The position numbers and the translations under genes are program-made. A DNA stretch of 64,000 nt from Streptomyces lincolnensis. Its GTDB lineage: Bacteria; Actinomycetota; Actinomycetes; Streptomycetales; Streptomycetaceae. The number at the start of each line of letters is the position of its first letter. Positions within the stretch are counted from its first letter, which is position 1. Below the pieces are notes generated by a model. The model did not search any database. It saw only the letters and a program-made list of their open reading frames with translations, and was not told the origin of the DNA. The stretch spans positions 248,001 through 312,000 of the forward strand of contig NZ_JAIHON010000005.1 in the NCBI RefSeq assembly GCF_021173675.1. Direction: 5' to 3'. Below, in pieces: positions 8,070 to 16,473 of the stretch.

Positions 8070-9320
8070 TTGACTTCCCTACGTGTTCGGGCCGGATTCC
8101 TCGGAATCGCCCTGCTGGCGGGGCTGTCCGCCCCGACCGCCTCCGCCTCGGCCTCCGCTTCCGTGCCCGCGTCGACCGCGCTCTCGCCCACCGTCGAGGA
8201 GCAGCGGCTCGACAAGGCCGTGCCGCAGGAGATCCTCAGACGGTCCGGATTCGACGCCCTGACGGCCCGGTTCACGCGATCGCTGGACTCGGCGCGTGAT
8301 TACGCTCAGGCCCGGCGGGTCGTCGTAAGTGAAGGGTCCGCGTTGTGGCGGCGGGCCGTGGACCGGGCGCAGGGGCGGGGGCCCGTGGGTGGGGATCTCA
8401 GCCGGGACGACGACCGGCCGTTGTACTGGGCGCGGTTGGGGATGACGCGGGATGTACGGACCTGGGAGCCTGCGTTCGGGCTGACGGATGATCAGCGGGC
8501 TTCTCTGATCGGTGCGTTGGAGCGTTCCTCCCGGGGGCAGGACTCCGTGCGGTATCCGCAGGACGACGGGGTGAAGCGGATTCTGGTCACCGGGTTCGAT
8601 CCGTTCACCCTCGACCGGGACATCCGGATCTCCAATCCCTCCGGGGCGACCGCGCTCGCGCTCGACGGGCGGGTGATCCGGACGGCGGACGGGCCCGCGC
8701 GGGTGGAGACCGTCGTCTTTCCCGTGCGGTGGCGGGACTTCACGGAAGGGACGGTCGAGCGGACCCTGCGGCCGTATCTGAAGTCGGTGGATCTGCTCAC
8801 CACCGTGAGTCAGGGGCGGGTCGGGAGGTTCGATGTCGAGCGGACGAACGGGGCCTGGCGGGGTGGGTTCGGGGACAACGAGAACGTGGGGGTGACCGGG
8901 GTGGTTCCGGTTGCCGATCCGGGGTCGCAGCCGCAGTGGACGACCACGACGTTGCCCTATCGGGCGATCGTGGCCGCTGATACCGGGCGGTTTCCCGTGT
9001 ACGACAACACCGAGGTGACGGAGATTCCGGCGGGTGGGTCGGAGGCTGTGGTGCGGCCGGACGGGCCTACTCCGGGGTCTGTCGCGCGGGAGGGGGGCGG
9101 TGGGGACTATCTCTCCAACGAGATCGCTTATCGGGGGACGTTGCTGCGGGACCGGATGGGGTTGGGGGGTGTGTTGCCGGCCGGGCATGTGCATACGCCT
9201 GTGCTGGAGTTCGGGAGCGGTAACACCTCGGAGGTGACGGATCCGGTGTTCGTGCGGAATCGGTTGGACATCATCGCGCAGGTGACGGGGATTCTGGGGG
9301 TGGCTGTCGCGGAGGGGTAG
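8070..9320 (+). CDS. Secreted pyroglutamyl-peptidase I-like (C15) protein with Ser at the nucleophile position
   Basis: Resembles family C15 pyroglutamyl peptidases, which remove N-terminal pyroglutamate, but is exported and longer (416 versus about 215 residues) with an extra N-terminal region. A signal peptide follows the TTG start at 8070 (TSLRVRAGFLGIALLAGLSA); AGAAGGG lies upstream. C15 landmarks are ILVTGFDPF, SQGRVGRFDVER with the catalytic Glu, and AGHVHTP with the catalytic His. The segment that normally reads YxCN reads DYLSNEIAYR, so the nucleophile Cys appears to be Ser. It may be a serine variant, inactive or binding-only. Confidence 0.75.
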   Translation: MTSLRVRAGFLGIALLAGLSAPTASASASASVPASTALSPTVEEQRLDKAVPQEILRRSGFDALTARFTRSLDSARDYAQARRVVVSEGSALWRRAVDRAQGRGPVGGDLSRDDDRPLYWARLGMTRDVRTWEPAFGLTDDQRASLIGALERSSRGQDSVRYPQDDGVKRILVTGFDPFTLDRDIRISNPSGATALALDGRVIRTADGPARVETVVFPVRWRDFTEGTVERTLRPYLKSVDLLTTVSQGRVGRFDVERTNGAWRGGFGDNENVGVTGVVPVADPGSQPQWTTTTLPYRAIVAADTGRFPVYDNTEVTEIPAGGSEAVVRPDGPTPGSVAREGGGGDYLSNEIAYRGTLLRDRMGLGGVLPAGHVHTPVLEFGSGNTSEVTDPVFVRNRLDIIAQVTGILGVAVAEG

Positions 9321-9886
9321 GTGGGTGCGGGGTGCGCGGTGCGGGTGGGTGGGGGTGCGGGTCTTGGGGGTTTTCGCCCCCGCCGCCCCTACCCGTCCCA
9401 TCCCTGGGGGCTGCGCCCCCAGACCCCCCTGTCGGCCCTGAAGGGGCCTCGTCCTCAAACGCCGGACGGGCTGGAAGTGCCGGACGGGCTGGAAGTGCGG
9501 GACGGGCTGGCAGTGCGGGTGGGTGGGGGATGGGGACGGCCAGGCCCGTGGCCTCACACGCCGGACAGGCTGAAAGTACCTGGGCCGGGGAAGCCGACAC
9601 CCCACCGCCGCACCTGCCAGCCTCGCCGCCTCCCCGCCACAACCACCCGCACCCGCCAACGGCGACGCACCCCTACGAGGGCCACCCGCACCCCACCACT
9701 GCGCCGCACCCACCAGAACCACCCGCGCCCGTCAAACGGCCGCCCGCCCCCCACCACCAGAACCACCCGCGCCCGCCGACGGCGCTCCACCCCCACCAGG
9801 GCCACCCGCACCCGACCACGAAAGTTGTACGGGTGGTGCGGGTGGGAACAACCGGCCCGGCCGGAGGCCGGGGCCGGGGTTCGGCC
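9321..9886. repeat. Gene-free 566-base stretch of G-rich motifs and degenerate repeats
   Basis: No convincing gene is seen. From left to right it holds a G-quadruplex-type run at 9343-9361 (GGG-T-GGG-T-GGGGG-TGC-GGG) and a 7-bp hairpin at 9405-9421 that could end the C15 transcript. Next come three 18-base tandem units CCGGACGGGCTGGAAGTG at 9462-9515 and a second quadruplex-type run at 9517-9535. A CCACCCGCAC-rich block at about 9640-9830 has a 62-base segment repeated about 120 bases later. A 35-base element at 9551-9585 recurs at 9883-9917, inside the 3' end of the next gene. Confidence 0.8.
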
Positions 9887-10711
9887 TCACACGCCGGGCG
9901 GGCTGAAGGTGCCTGGGTCGGGGGTGTTGCCATTCGGTTCTCCCCCGTCCGGCTCCTCCCCTGCCGTTTCCTCGCCCAGTAGGTCTCTGGCCATCAGCGT
10001 GGCGCCCGCTACCGCGCCCGGCATGAGGAAGACCGCTACGAAGGGGATGAGGAAGGCGACGGCCAGGGGAGTGCCGAAGCCCCAGATGAGGGTTTTGCGG
10101 GAGCGGAGGAGGGTGAGGCGTTGGCGGAGTTCGATGCGGCGGCGTTGGAGGGCCACGCCGGTGAGTTCCTCGGTGAGGAAGAAGCCGGTGACCAGGAAGC
10201 CGAGGACGGGGACGGCGGTCTGGCCGAGGACGGGGATGAAGCCGAGGGCGAAGAGGAGGATGCCCCAGCAGGCCGCGCGGACGAGGATGCGGAGGCTGTC
10301 GCGGGCCGAGATCCACAGTTCGCGCCAGAGGGGGAGGCCGGATTCCGGGGCCGTGCCGTCCGGGGAGACGTCCTGGTCGACCTTCTCGGAGAGGTTCTCG
10401 TAGAAGGGCTGGCCGATCAACAGGGTCACCGCGGTAAAGGTCAGTACCGCCAGTAGTAGGGCCAGGGCGAAGAGGACCGCCGTGAGGAAGCCTCGGAACA
10501 GGGCCTGCCAGGGGCTCGACCAGTCGTCGGCGAAGGGCGTGGCCCAGGCGATCGCGTCCTCGCCCCACAGGGCCAGCGCCACCAGCGCCGCCGCGTAGAG
10601 GACGAGGGTGATCAGGCCCGGGAGCAGGCCGAAGCCGTACTGCTTGCCGTGCCGGGCCACCCATCGTTGGCCCTTGAGGAGATAGTGGAAACCGGCCCCG
10701 AGATCGCGCAT
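9887..10711 (-). CDS. EI24/CysZ-like integral membrane protein
   Basis: A 274-residue multi-pass membrane protein of the EI24 (PF07264) type, the family that includes the sulphate permease CysZ; function in Streptomyces is unproven. About six hydrophobic segments are visible, for example GLITLVLYAAALVALALW, LFALALLLAVLTFTAVTLLI and FLIPFVAVFLMPGAVAGA, plus the family-type segment IGQPFYENLSEKVDQ. The start at 10711 (MRDLGAGFHYLLKG) matches family N-termini. Its last eight codons (GTFSPPGV) lie inside a 35-base intergenic repeat also found at 9551-9585. No cysteine biosynthesis genes are nearby. Confidence 0.82.
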   Translation of the reverse strand: MRDLGAGFHYLLKGQRWVARHGKQYGFGLLPGLITLVLYAAALVALALWGEDAIAWATPFADDWSSPWQALFRGFLTAVLFALALLLAVLTFTAVTLLIGQPFYENLSEKVDQDVSPDGTAPESGLPLWRELWISARDSLRILVRAACWGILLFALGFIPVLGQTAVPVLGFLVTGFFLTEELTGVALQRRRIELRQRLTLLRSRKTLIWGFGTPLAVAFLIPFVAVFLMPGAVAGATLMARDLLGEETAGEEPDGGEPNGNTPDPGTFSPPGV

Positions 10712-10760
10712 GGGGGAGACCCTATCGGGCGGCTCCACGGCCACTCGCGGCGAACTCGGT

Positions 10761-11624
10761 TCACACCGGAGCGACCGCCACCACCACTCCCGGCTCCGCC
10801 GTCGGAGACACCGCCGCCGACACCCGTACCGCCGCCGCCCGCGCCAGGCGACCCGTGCGGGAGGCCGTGGTCAGGAGGAGGGGCTGGAGGTGTTCGAGGC
10901 CGGAGACGAGGAGTTCCTCGCCGGCGACGAAGACCGGGCGGGCCGCCTTCGCCGTGGCCGCGGCGGCTTCCGTAAGGTCGGCGAGGGGGGAGAGGGTGGT
11001 GCGGACCACGCCCGCTCCCGCCGCGGCCGCGCGCTCCGCGAGGGCCACTTGGAGGGGCATCAGCGGGGCCAGGGCAGCCGTCAACGCGTCGGCGATGCGG
11101 CGGAGTTCGGGGGTCGAGTCGCGCAGTACCTCCGCGGCGGTCCGCAGGATCGGGGTGAGGGCGAGGAGCGCGCCCGCCGCCACGCCGGCCGTCGCGGGCA
11201 GCAGGGGTGAGGTCGCCTCGACCAGGTCGCCGAGGGCGGCCGCGAACTCCTCCACAGCGGGTTCCACGGCGTCCAGGACCGGCATCAGGCTGTCGCCCAG
11301 TGCCGTCAGGAGCGCCTGGGCGGGCTCGCTCACCGGGTGAGTGGCGAGCGGGGCGCCGGACGTGCCGAGGCGCATCAGGGTGTCGACGATCCGGTAGAAG
11401 GCCTCCTGGGCCTCGGGGGAGGCGCTCGCCTCGGCCAGTTCGGCGGTCGTCTCGCGCAGGACGCGCAGCACCTCGCCGCCCGAACCGTCCCTGGGGTCGA
11501 AGGTGTTGAGGGCGATCCTGGTGATGTTCCCGGCGGTGTCCAGGAGTTGGCCGGTGATGTCGGTGGTGTTGCGGGCCATGCGCAGTACGTCGTCCCTGCT
11601 GGGGAGCGAAGGGATCGTTGCCAT
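10761..11624 (-). CDS. Conserved hypothetical helical protein
   Basis: A 287-residue protein I cannot assign to a named family. It is rich in Ala, Leu, Thr and Glu, with long predicted helices and weak repeats of an amphipathic pattern (AALGDLVEATSPLLPATAGVAAGALLALTP). There is no signal peptide and no catalytic motif. The start is supported by GAGGAG upstream. The gene ends 49 bases before the EI24 start on the same strand, so the two may be one transcript. Its composition suggests a structural or membrane-associated role, but that is a guess. Confidence 0.7.
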   Translation of the reverse strand: MATIPSLPSRDDVLRMARNTTDITGQLLDTAGNITRIALNTFDPRDGSGGEVLRVLRETTAELAEASASPEAQEAFYRIVDTLMRLGTSGAPLATHPVSEPAQALLTALGDSLMPVLDAVEPAVEEFAAALGDLVEATSPLLPATAGVAAGALLALTPILRTAAEVLRDSTPELRRIADALTAALAPLMPLQVALAERAAAAGAGVVRTTLSPLADLTEAAAATAKAARPVFVAGEELLVSGLEHLQPLLLTTASRTGRLARAAAVRVSAAVSPTAEPGVVVAVAPV

Positions 11625-11650
11625 GGGCTCTCCTCGCCTCGCACGCCGAT

Positions 11651-11695
11651 GCTCTGCCTCGCCACTCCGGTGCTCTGCTCGCCACTCCGGTGCTC
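11651..11695. repeat. Short tandem repeat in a divergent promoter region
   Basis: Units of the form CTCTGC(C)TCGCCACTCCGGTG occur twice in tandem with a third partial copy. They lie between the divergent hypothetical gene (10761-11624) and the M14 gene (11860). The remaining bases up to 11859 hold GC-rich partial inverted repeats around GGGCCGTCCGG. Confidence 0.6.
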
Positions 11696-11859
11696 ATAGG
11701 ATGCCCGCTCCGGGCCGTCCGGGACCGGGCATTTCAGGGTGACCGGGTGTCCGGGACGGGCCGTCCGGGGCGTCCGCGCCGCCAACTCCCTCTTGTTGCG
11801 ATTGAGTCGAACAGGTAGACCTCGCCGTACCGATCTCAGGAAGCCCTCAGGAGGTACGC

Positions 11860-14451
11860 GTGCGCACCACGAGAACCGTTCCTGCGAGACCTGTTCTGAT
11901 CACGGCCCTCGCGCTCGCCGCGGCGGGCTCGCTCCTGCTCACCCCGCACACCGCCGGCGCGGCACCGGAACCCCCGGTGACCAGGGAGGGCCCGGAGGGC
12001 TCCGCCCTCGACGAGCGTGCCGCCCGCGCCCCCGAGAGTGCCGCCGACAGGGCCCTGGCCGCCCCGGAGACACCGACGACGTCCGACGCCGGGCGCGGTT
12101 ATCCGCGGGAGCAGGTCCTCACCCCGGACCCGGAGAACCCGGCCGACAAGTCGATCAAGCTGGGCCTCACGCCGTACCACGCGATCGCGCCGAAGCTGAA
12201 CGCCCTCCAGCGGCTCGGCGACCGGGTGAGCGTCGAGGTCGCGGGCCGGTCGGCCGGCGGGCACCGGCTGTACCTCGTCACCGTGACCGCCCCGGAGAGC
12301 GCCCGGCAGGCCCGCGCCCAGGAGCGGATGCGGGAGCTGATCGAGAACGCGCCCGCCTCGGCGGCCAAGAGCCGTGAGATCAGGGCCGGTTACAAGGCGC
12401 CCGTCTTCTTCAACAACAACATCCACGGCAACGAGTGGGAGGGCACCGACGCCTCCCTGAAGCTCATCGAACGGCTCGCGACCGCCAACGACGCGAAGAC
12501 GAAGGACCTTCTCTCCCGCACCCGGCTCTACTTCAACATCACCGCGAACCCGGACGGCCGGATCGCCGGCACCCGGGCGAACGCCAACGGCTTCGACATG
12601 AACCGGGACTTCGTCACCGCCTCGCAGCCCGAGGTGCGGGTGATGCGGCAGATCGAGATCGACAAGCAGCCGGCCGTCATGCTCGACCTGCACGGCTACG
12701 TCAACGGCACCCTCATCGAGCCCACCACTCCCCCGCACGGCGAGAACTACGAGTACGACCTCTTCCTGAAGAACAGCTACGCCAACGCGCTGGGCATGGA
12801 GGCCGCCGTCAACGGCCTCGGCTACACGCCGGAGAAGGACGGTGTGGAGCCCGCGCAGATCCCGTTCCGGGACCTGGAGGAGGGCTGGGACGACTGGCCG
12901 CCGATCTTCACGCCGCAGTACGCGGCCTTCCACGGCACGGTCGCCGCGCACACGATCGAGATCCCGCTGGCCGTGAACAACGAGGAGTACGACAGCCTGC
13001 CGGTGGCGGAGCTGCGGCGGCGGTCGGCGATCAACGTGGACGTCGCCGGGGCCGCCCTGCGCGGCACCCTCGACTTCGTGCAGCGCGAACGGACCACGCT
13101 GATCGCCGACCAGATCGAGGTCTTCCGGCGAGGGGCCGCGGGCGCGGCGCAGGTGCCGGTGTCCGAGGAGACCGTCCCCGGGGTGCCGGGCATCGGCCCG
13201 GAGGACGTGTACACGACCGACTTCCCGCGTGCGTACGTCATCCCGGCCGGTGGCACGGGCGGCACGGACGGCACCCAGCGGTCGGCCACCGCCGCCGCCC
13301 GTCTCGTCGACCACCTGATCGCCAATGACGTACGAGTGGCCCGCGCGACCCGCGACTTCCGCCTCGGCGGACAGCGGTACGCCAAGGGCTCCTACGTGGT
13401 CGACATGCACCAGCCCAAGCGGGGTCTCGCGAACGTGCTGCTGGCCGACGGGCGGGACATCAGCGACAAGGTCTCGGTGATGTACGACATCTCGGGCTGG
13501 AGCCTGGGCCGGCTGTGGGGCGCCACGGTCCGTTCGGTGCCCTCGGGCGGCCTGACGGGCGTACCGCTGCGGACGGTTGGGGAGGCCGCCCGCGTCGGTT
13601 ACGTCGCACCGCGCGGCGACCTGCGGCTGCGGCTGGACGACCCGCGTGAGGTCGCGGCCCTCAACTCCCTTCTCCAGCAGGGTGTTCCGGTACGGCAGGC
13701 GGCGGACGGCAGTGCGATCGTGCCGGGGTCGGCACGGGCGAAGGCGGCGGTGGCGGCCCGGACGTACGACGTCGTCTTCGACGCGACCCGCCTGACCGGC
13801 ACCACTCCCCTGCACCGGCTGCGGGTGGCCGCGGCCGTGACGCCGGGTGAGCTGTTCGCGCTGCGGGAGATGAACTTCGAGGTCACGCCGGTCTCGACGG
13901 CCGTCCTGAACGCGGGCTTCGACTGGTCGGGCGCGGACGTGCTGTTCGTCTCGGCGGGTCTGAACCACGCCGCCCTGAATCCCGCGGCCCGCGCCGCCCT
14001 GGACGCGTTCCTGGCCTCCGGCCACGGTCTCGTCGGACGCGGCGCCACCGGGGCGGCCCTGAACGCGGCGGCGGGACCGCTCGCGGCCAAGGCGGTCGCG
14101 GGCAACCCGGACGCCAACGGCGTGGTCCGGATGGTGAACGCGGGCGGCCCGGTGACGACCGGGGCACCGGACCACGGGTTCGTCTACGCGCCGGTATGGT
14201 TCACCGACCTCGGGCCGGGCGTCCGGACGGACCGGTCGTACGCGGGCGGCAATCCGCTCGTGTCCGGGCACTGGCGGCCACTGGAGGACGGCTCGGGCGG
14301 TCCCGCGGACGCGGCCGGCCGGCCCGCCGTGATCAGCGGCCCGGGAGCGGTCCTGTTCGGCACCGAACCCCTCTTCCGGGACCATCCCAAGGGGGAGTTC
14401 GCCCAGGTCGCACGGGCGTTGTTCACAGTGGCACCCGCGGACACGCGGTAG
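11860..14451 (+). CDS. Secreted M14-family zinc carboxypeptidase
   Basis: Extracellular metallocarboxypeptidase, 863 residues. A signal peptide (basic N-terminus, LITALALAAAGSLLLTPHTAGA) precedes a short pro-region and the M14 domain. Zinc ligands are in NNIHGNEWEG (HxxE) and the third His in MLDLHGY. NPDGR and FDMNRDF form the substrate-carboxylate pocket and the catalytic Glu is in HTIEIPL. The C-terminal half (about residues 430-860) is a large extra region, with glutamine-amidotransferase-like pieces such as FVSAGLNHAALN. The GTG start has AGGAGG upstream. A class C hydrolase gene follows 15 bases after the stop, so the two are likely cotranscribed. Confidence 0.92.
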   Translation: MRTTRTVPARPVLITALALAAAGSLLLTPHTAGAAPEPPVTREGPEGSALDERAARAPESAADRALAAPETPTTSDAGRGYPREQVLTPDPENPADKSIKLGLTPYHAIAPKLNALQRLGDRVSVEVAGRSAGGHRLYLVTVTAPESARQARAQERMRELIENAPASAAKSREIRAGYKAPVFFNNNIHGNEWEGTDASLKLIERLATANDAKTKDLLSRTRLYFNITANPDGRIAGTRANANGFDMNRDFVTASQPEVRVMRQIEIDKQPAVMLDLHGYVNGTLIEPTTPPHGENYEYDLFLKNSYANALGMEAAVNGLGYTPEKDGVEPAQIPFRDLEEGWDDWPPIFTPQYAAFHGTVAAHTIEIPLAVNNEEYDSLPVAELRRRSAINVDVAGAALRGTLDFVQRERTTLIADQIEVFRRGAAGAAQVPVSEETVPGVPGIGPEDVYTTDFPRAYVIPAGGTGGTDGTQRSATAAARLVDHLIANDVRVARATRDFRLGGQRYAKGSYVVDMHQPKRGLANVLLADGRDISDKVSVMYDISGWSLGRLWGATVRSVPSGGLTGVPLRTVGEAARVGYVAPRGDLRLRLDDPREVAALNSLLQQGVPVRQAADGSAIVPGSARAKAAVAARTYDVVFDATRLTGTTPLHRLRVAAAVTPGELFALREMNFEVTPVSTAVLNAGFDWSGADVLFVSAGLNHAALNPAARAALDAFLASGHGLVGRGATGAALNAAAGPLAAKAVAGNPDANGVVRMVNAGGPVTTGAPDHGFVYAPVWFTDLGPGVRTDRSYAGGNPLVSGHWRPLEDGSGGPADAAGRPAVISGPGAVLFGTEPLFRDHPKGEFAQVARALFTVAPADTR

Positions 14452-14466
14452 AGGTGAGGAGAGCGG

Positions 14467-15618
14467 ATGACACACGAGATCCACGGCACCGTCGCGGACG
14501 GCTTCGAGGCGGTGCGGGAGGAGTTCGCCGCGTTCGTCGCGGGGGAAAGGCCGGACTACGAGGGGCAGTTGTGCGCGTACGTGCACGGCCGCAAAGTCGT
14601 CGATCTGTGGGCGGGTGACGGCGTCGACGGCGGTTCCCTCTACGGCGTCTACTCCTGCACCAAGGGGGCGGCACACCTCGTCACCGCGCTGCTCGTGCAG
14701 GACGGCACCCTCGAACCGGACCGCAAGGTCACCTACTACTGGCCGGAGTTCGGCGCCGAGGGCAAGGGCTCGCTGACCCTGCGCGATCTGCTCTCCCACC
14801 GGGCGGGGGTGATCGGCGTGGACTCCGGCTTCACCGACCAGGAGCTGGCCGACGACCGGGCCATGGCCGAACGGCTCGCCGACCAGAAGCCGTTCTGGCG
14901 TCCGGGCACCGCCTTCGGCTACCACGCCCTCACCCTCGGCGCGCTCTCCGGCGAGGTGGTCCGGCGGGCCACGGGCCGCACCCTCCAGGAGGTGTACGAG
15001 GAACGGATCCGCGCCCCGCACGGGCTGGACTTCCACCTGGGCCTGCCCGAGGCGCTGGAGCCGCGCTACCGCTCCGTGCAGGCGATGATCCCGACGCCGA
15101 CCCAGCAGGCCCAGCTGGACGAGGCGCCCAGGGGCCCGCACACGCTGACCTCGATCGCCTTCAACACCCAGGTGCCCGACCCCGGCCCCTTCGAGGAGTA
15201 CCCCAACTCCCGTGCCGTCCGGGCGAAGGGGCCGGCGTCGGCGGGCGGGGTGGCGGCGGCGCGCGGGCTCGCCGGGATGTACGCGGCGGCGATCAGTGAC
15301 GTGGACGGGCGCGGGCCCCTGCTGAAGCCGGACACGGTCGCCGAGATCAGCCAGATCCACTCCACCGGCTACGACCTGGTCGCCCGGGCCCACCGGTCCT
15401 TCGGCCTCGGCTTCCATGCCACCGCCGAGGCCTGGCACCCCGTCCTCGGCGCCCGCGCCTTCGGCCACAGCGGCGCCGGCGGCGCCCAGGCCTTCGCCGA
15501 CCCGCACAGCGGCCTCGCCTACGGCTACACCCGCCGCCGCATGGCCTTCCCCGGCGGAGCGGCACCGGAGAACCAACGGCTGGTGAAGGCGGTGCACACG
15601 GCAGCACTGGCCACCTGA
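14467..15618 (+). CDS. Beta-lactamase class C-like serine hydrolase (EstB-type esterase)
   Basis: A 383-residue cytoplasmic hydrolase of the penicillin-binding/class C fold, more likely an esterase or peptidase than a resistance enzyme. The SxxK nucleophile motif is SCTK in VYSCTKGAAHLVTALLV. The second motif Tyr is in FGYHALTLG and the third, HxG-type motif is FGHSGAGGAQAF. There is no signal peptide. ATG at 14467 has GAGGAGAGCG upstream. It follows the M14 peptidase closely and is followed by a structured gap with two hairpins. Substrate unknown. Confidence 0.88.
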   Translation: MTHEIHGTVADGFEAVREEFAAFVAGERPDYEGQLCAYVHGRKVVDLWAGDGVDGGSLYGVYSCTKGAAHLVTALLVQDGTLEPDRKVTYYWPEFGAEGKGSLTLRDLLSHRAGVIGVDSGFTDQELADDRAMAERLADQKPFWRPGTAFGYHALTLGALSGEVVRRATGRTLQEVYEERIRAPHGLDFHLGLPEALEPRYRSVQAMIPTPTQQAQLDEAPRGPHTLTSIAFNTQVPDPGPFEEYPNSRAVRAKGPASAGGVAAARGLAGMYAAAISDVDGRGPLLKPDTVAEISQIHSTGYDLVARAHRSFGLGFHATAEAWHPVLGARAFGHSGAGGAQAFADPHSGLAYGYTRRRMAFPGGAAPENQRLVKAVHTAALAT

Positions 15619-15736
15619 CCCGGCGGCGGTACAGCGAACAGAGGTGGCGTGCAGGGATTGCGAAGAGAGGTTGCGCGCAGGGGAAGCAAACAGAGGTTGC
15701 GAGCCCACCAACCCCACTGTCCCAACGACACCGGCC

Positions 15737-15837
15737 GCGAAAGAGCCGTAGGGGCGCGCCGGTGTCGAGACGGCGAACGCGCGGAGGCCCGAAGGGCTGA
15801 GCACGATCGCCGTCTCGACACCGGCTGAGAGCGCCCC
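15737..15837. repeat. Large composite inverted repeat downstream of the serine hydrolase
   Basis: Two 19-base arms, 15758-15776 and 15807-15825, are perfect complements around a 30-base loop that has its own small GCCC/GGGC hairpin. An outer GGGGCGC (15751-15757) pairs with GCGCCCC (15831-15837) across a 5-base bulge. Similar GCGAAAGAGCC tracts flank it on both sides. It may be a small mobile-type repeat or an RNA-level structure. Confidence 0.7.
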
Positions 15838-15861
15838 GAAGGCGAAAGAGCCAAAAGGGGG

Positions 15862-15894
15862 GAGGCCGCACCCCACGTCCCAGGGTGCGGCCTC
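15862..15894. terminator. Bidirectional terminator between the hydrolase and ohr
   Basis: GAGGCCGCACCC at 15862-15873 pairs perfectly with GGGTGCGGCCTC at 15883-15894 over a 9-base loop. It lies between convergent gene ends. Confidence 0.85.
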
Positions 15895-15915
15895 TTGTCG
15901 TAGGCAACGAGGGGG

Positions 15916-16335
15916 TCAGCCCAGCGTCACGGTGATGTTCCCCCGCGTCGCCTTCGAGTACGGGCAGACCTGGTGGGCCTGCTCGATCAGTGAGCGGGCG
16001 GTGTCGGTGTCGACGCCGGGGATGCTCGCGGAGATCTCCACGATGATGCCGAAGCCGTCGCCGTTCTTGCCGAGGCCGACCTTCGCGGTGACGGTCGAGC
16101 CGGTGAGGTCGGCCTTCTCCTGGCGGGCGACCACGCCGAGGGCGCCCTGGAAGCAGGCGCTGTAACCGGCGGCGAACAGCTGCTCCGGGTTGGTGCCGGT
16201 GCCGCTGCCGCCGAGTTCCCTGGGCGGGTTCACGACCACGTCGAGTGTGCCGTCGTCGGTGGCGACCCGCCCGTCACGGCCGTTCTCGGCGGTGGCGACG
16301 GCGGTGTAGAGGACGTCGGACTGCTGGATGGGCAT
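15916..16335 (-). CDS. ohr: Organic hydroperoxide resistance protein (Ohr/OsmC family)
   Basis: A thiol peroxidase of 139 residues that reduces organic and lipid hydroperoxides in the cytoplasm. Both catalytic cysteines are present: ACFQGALGV (peroxidatic) and VCPYSKATRGN (resolving). The N-terminal LYTAVATAENGRDGRV and the ELGGSGTGTNPEQLFAAGYSA segment are Ohr rather than generic OsmC. It follows an NADP-dependent oxidoreductase gene on the same strand with a 138-base gap. The nearby MarR regulator lacks the N-terminal reactive Cys of OhrR, so it may not be the peroxide sensor. Confidence 0.93.
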   Translation of the reverse strand: MPIQQSDVLYTAVATAENGRDGRVATDDGTLDVVVNPPRELGGSGTGTNPEQLFAAGYSACFQGALGVVARQEKADLTGSTVTAKVGLGKNGDGFGIIVEISASIPGVDTDTARSLIEQAHQVCPYSKATRGNITVTLG

Positions 16336-16473
16336 GCGGTTGTCTTCCTCTTCGGTCCGTCGTGACTCGCGCCCACGATCGACGACGGAATTCGGAAAGA
16401 AGTTACCGCATGCCGGAATCCCAGCACAGGCCCGGCGACGGACCCGGAGAAGGAGACAGACCCGGAACCGACG

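Noticed and set aside
11836..15876. 1346-codon open frame on the minus strand opposite the M14 peptidase and serine hydrolase
   Set aside because: It runs through two unrelated genes on the other strand and has no recognisable domain, the usual shadow of high-GC third positions.
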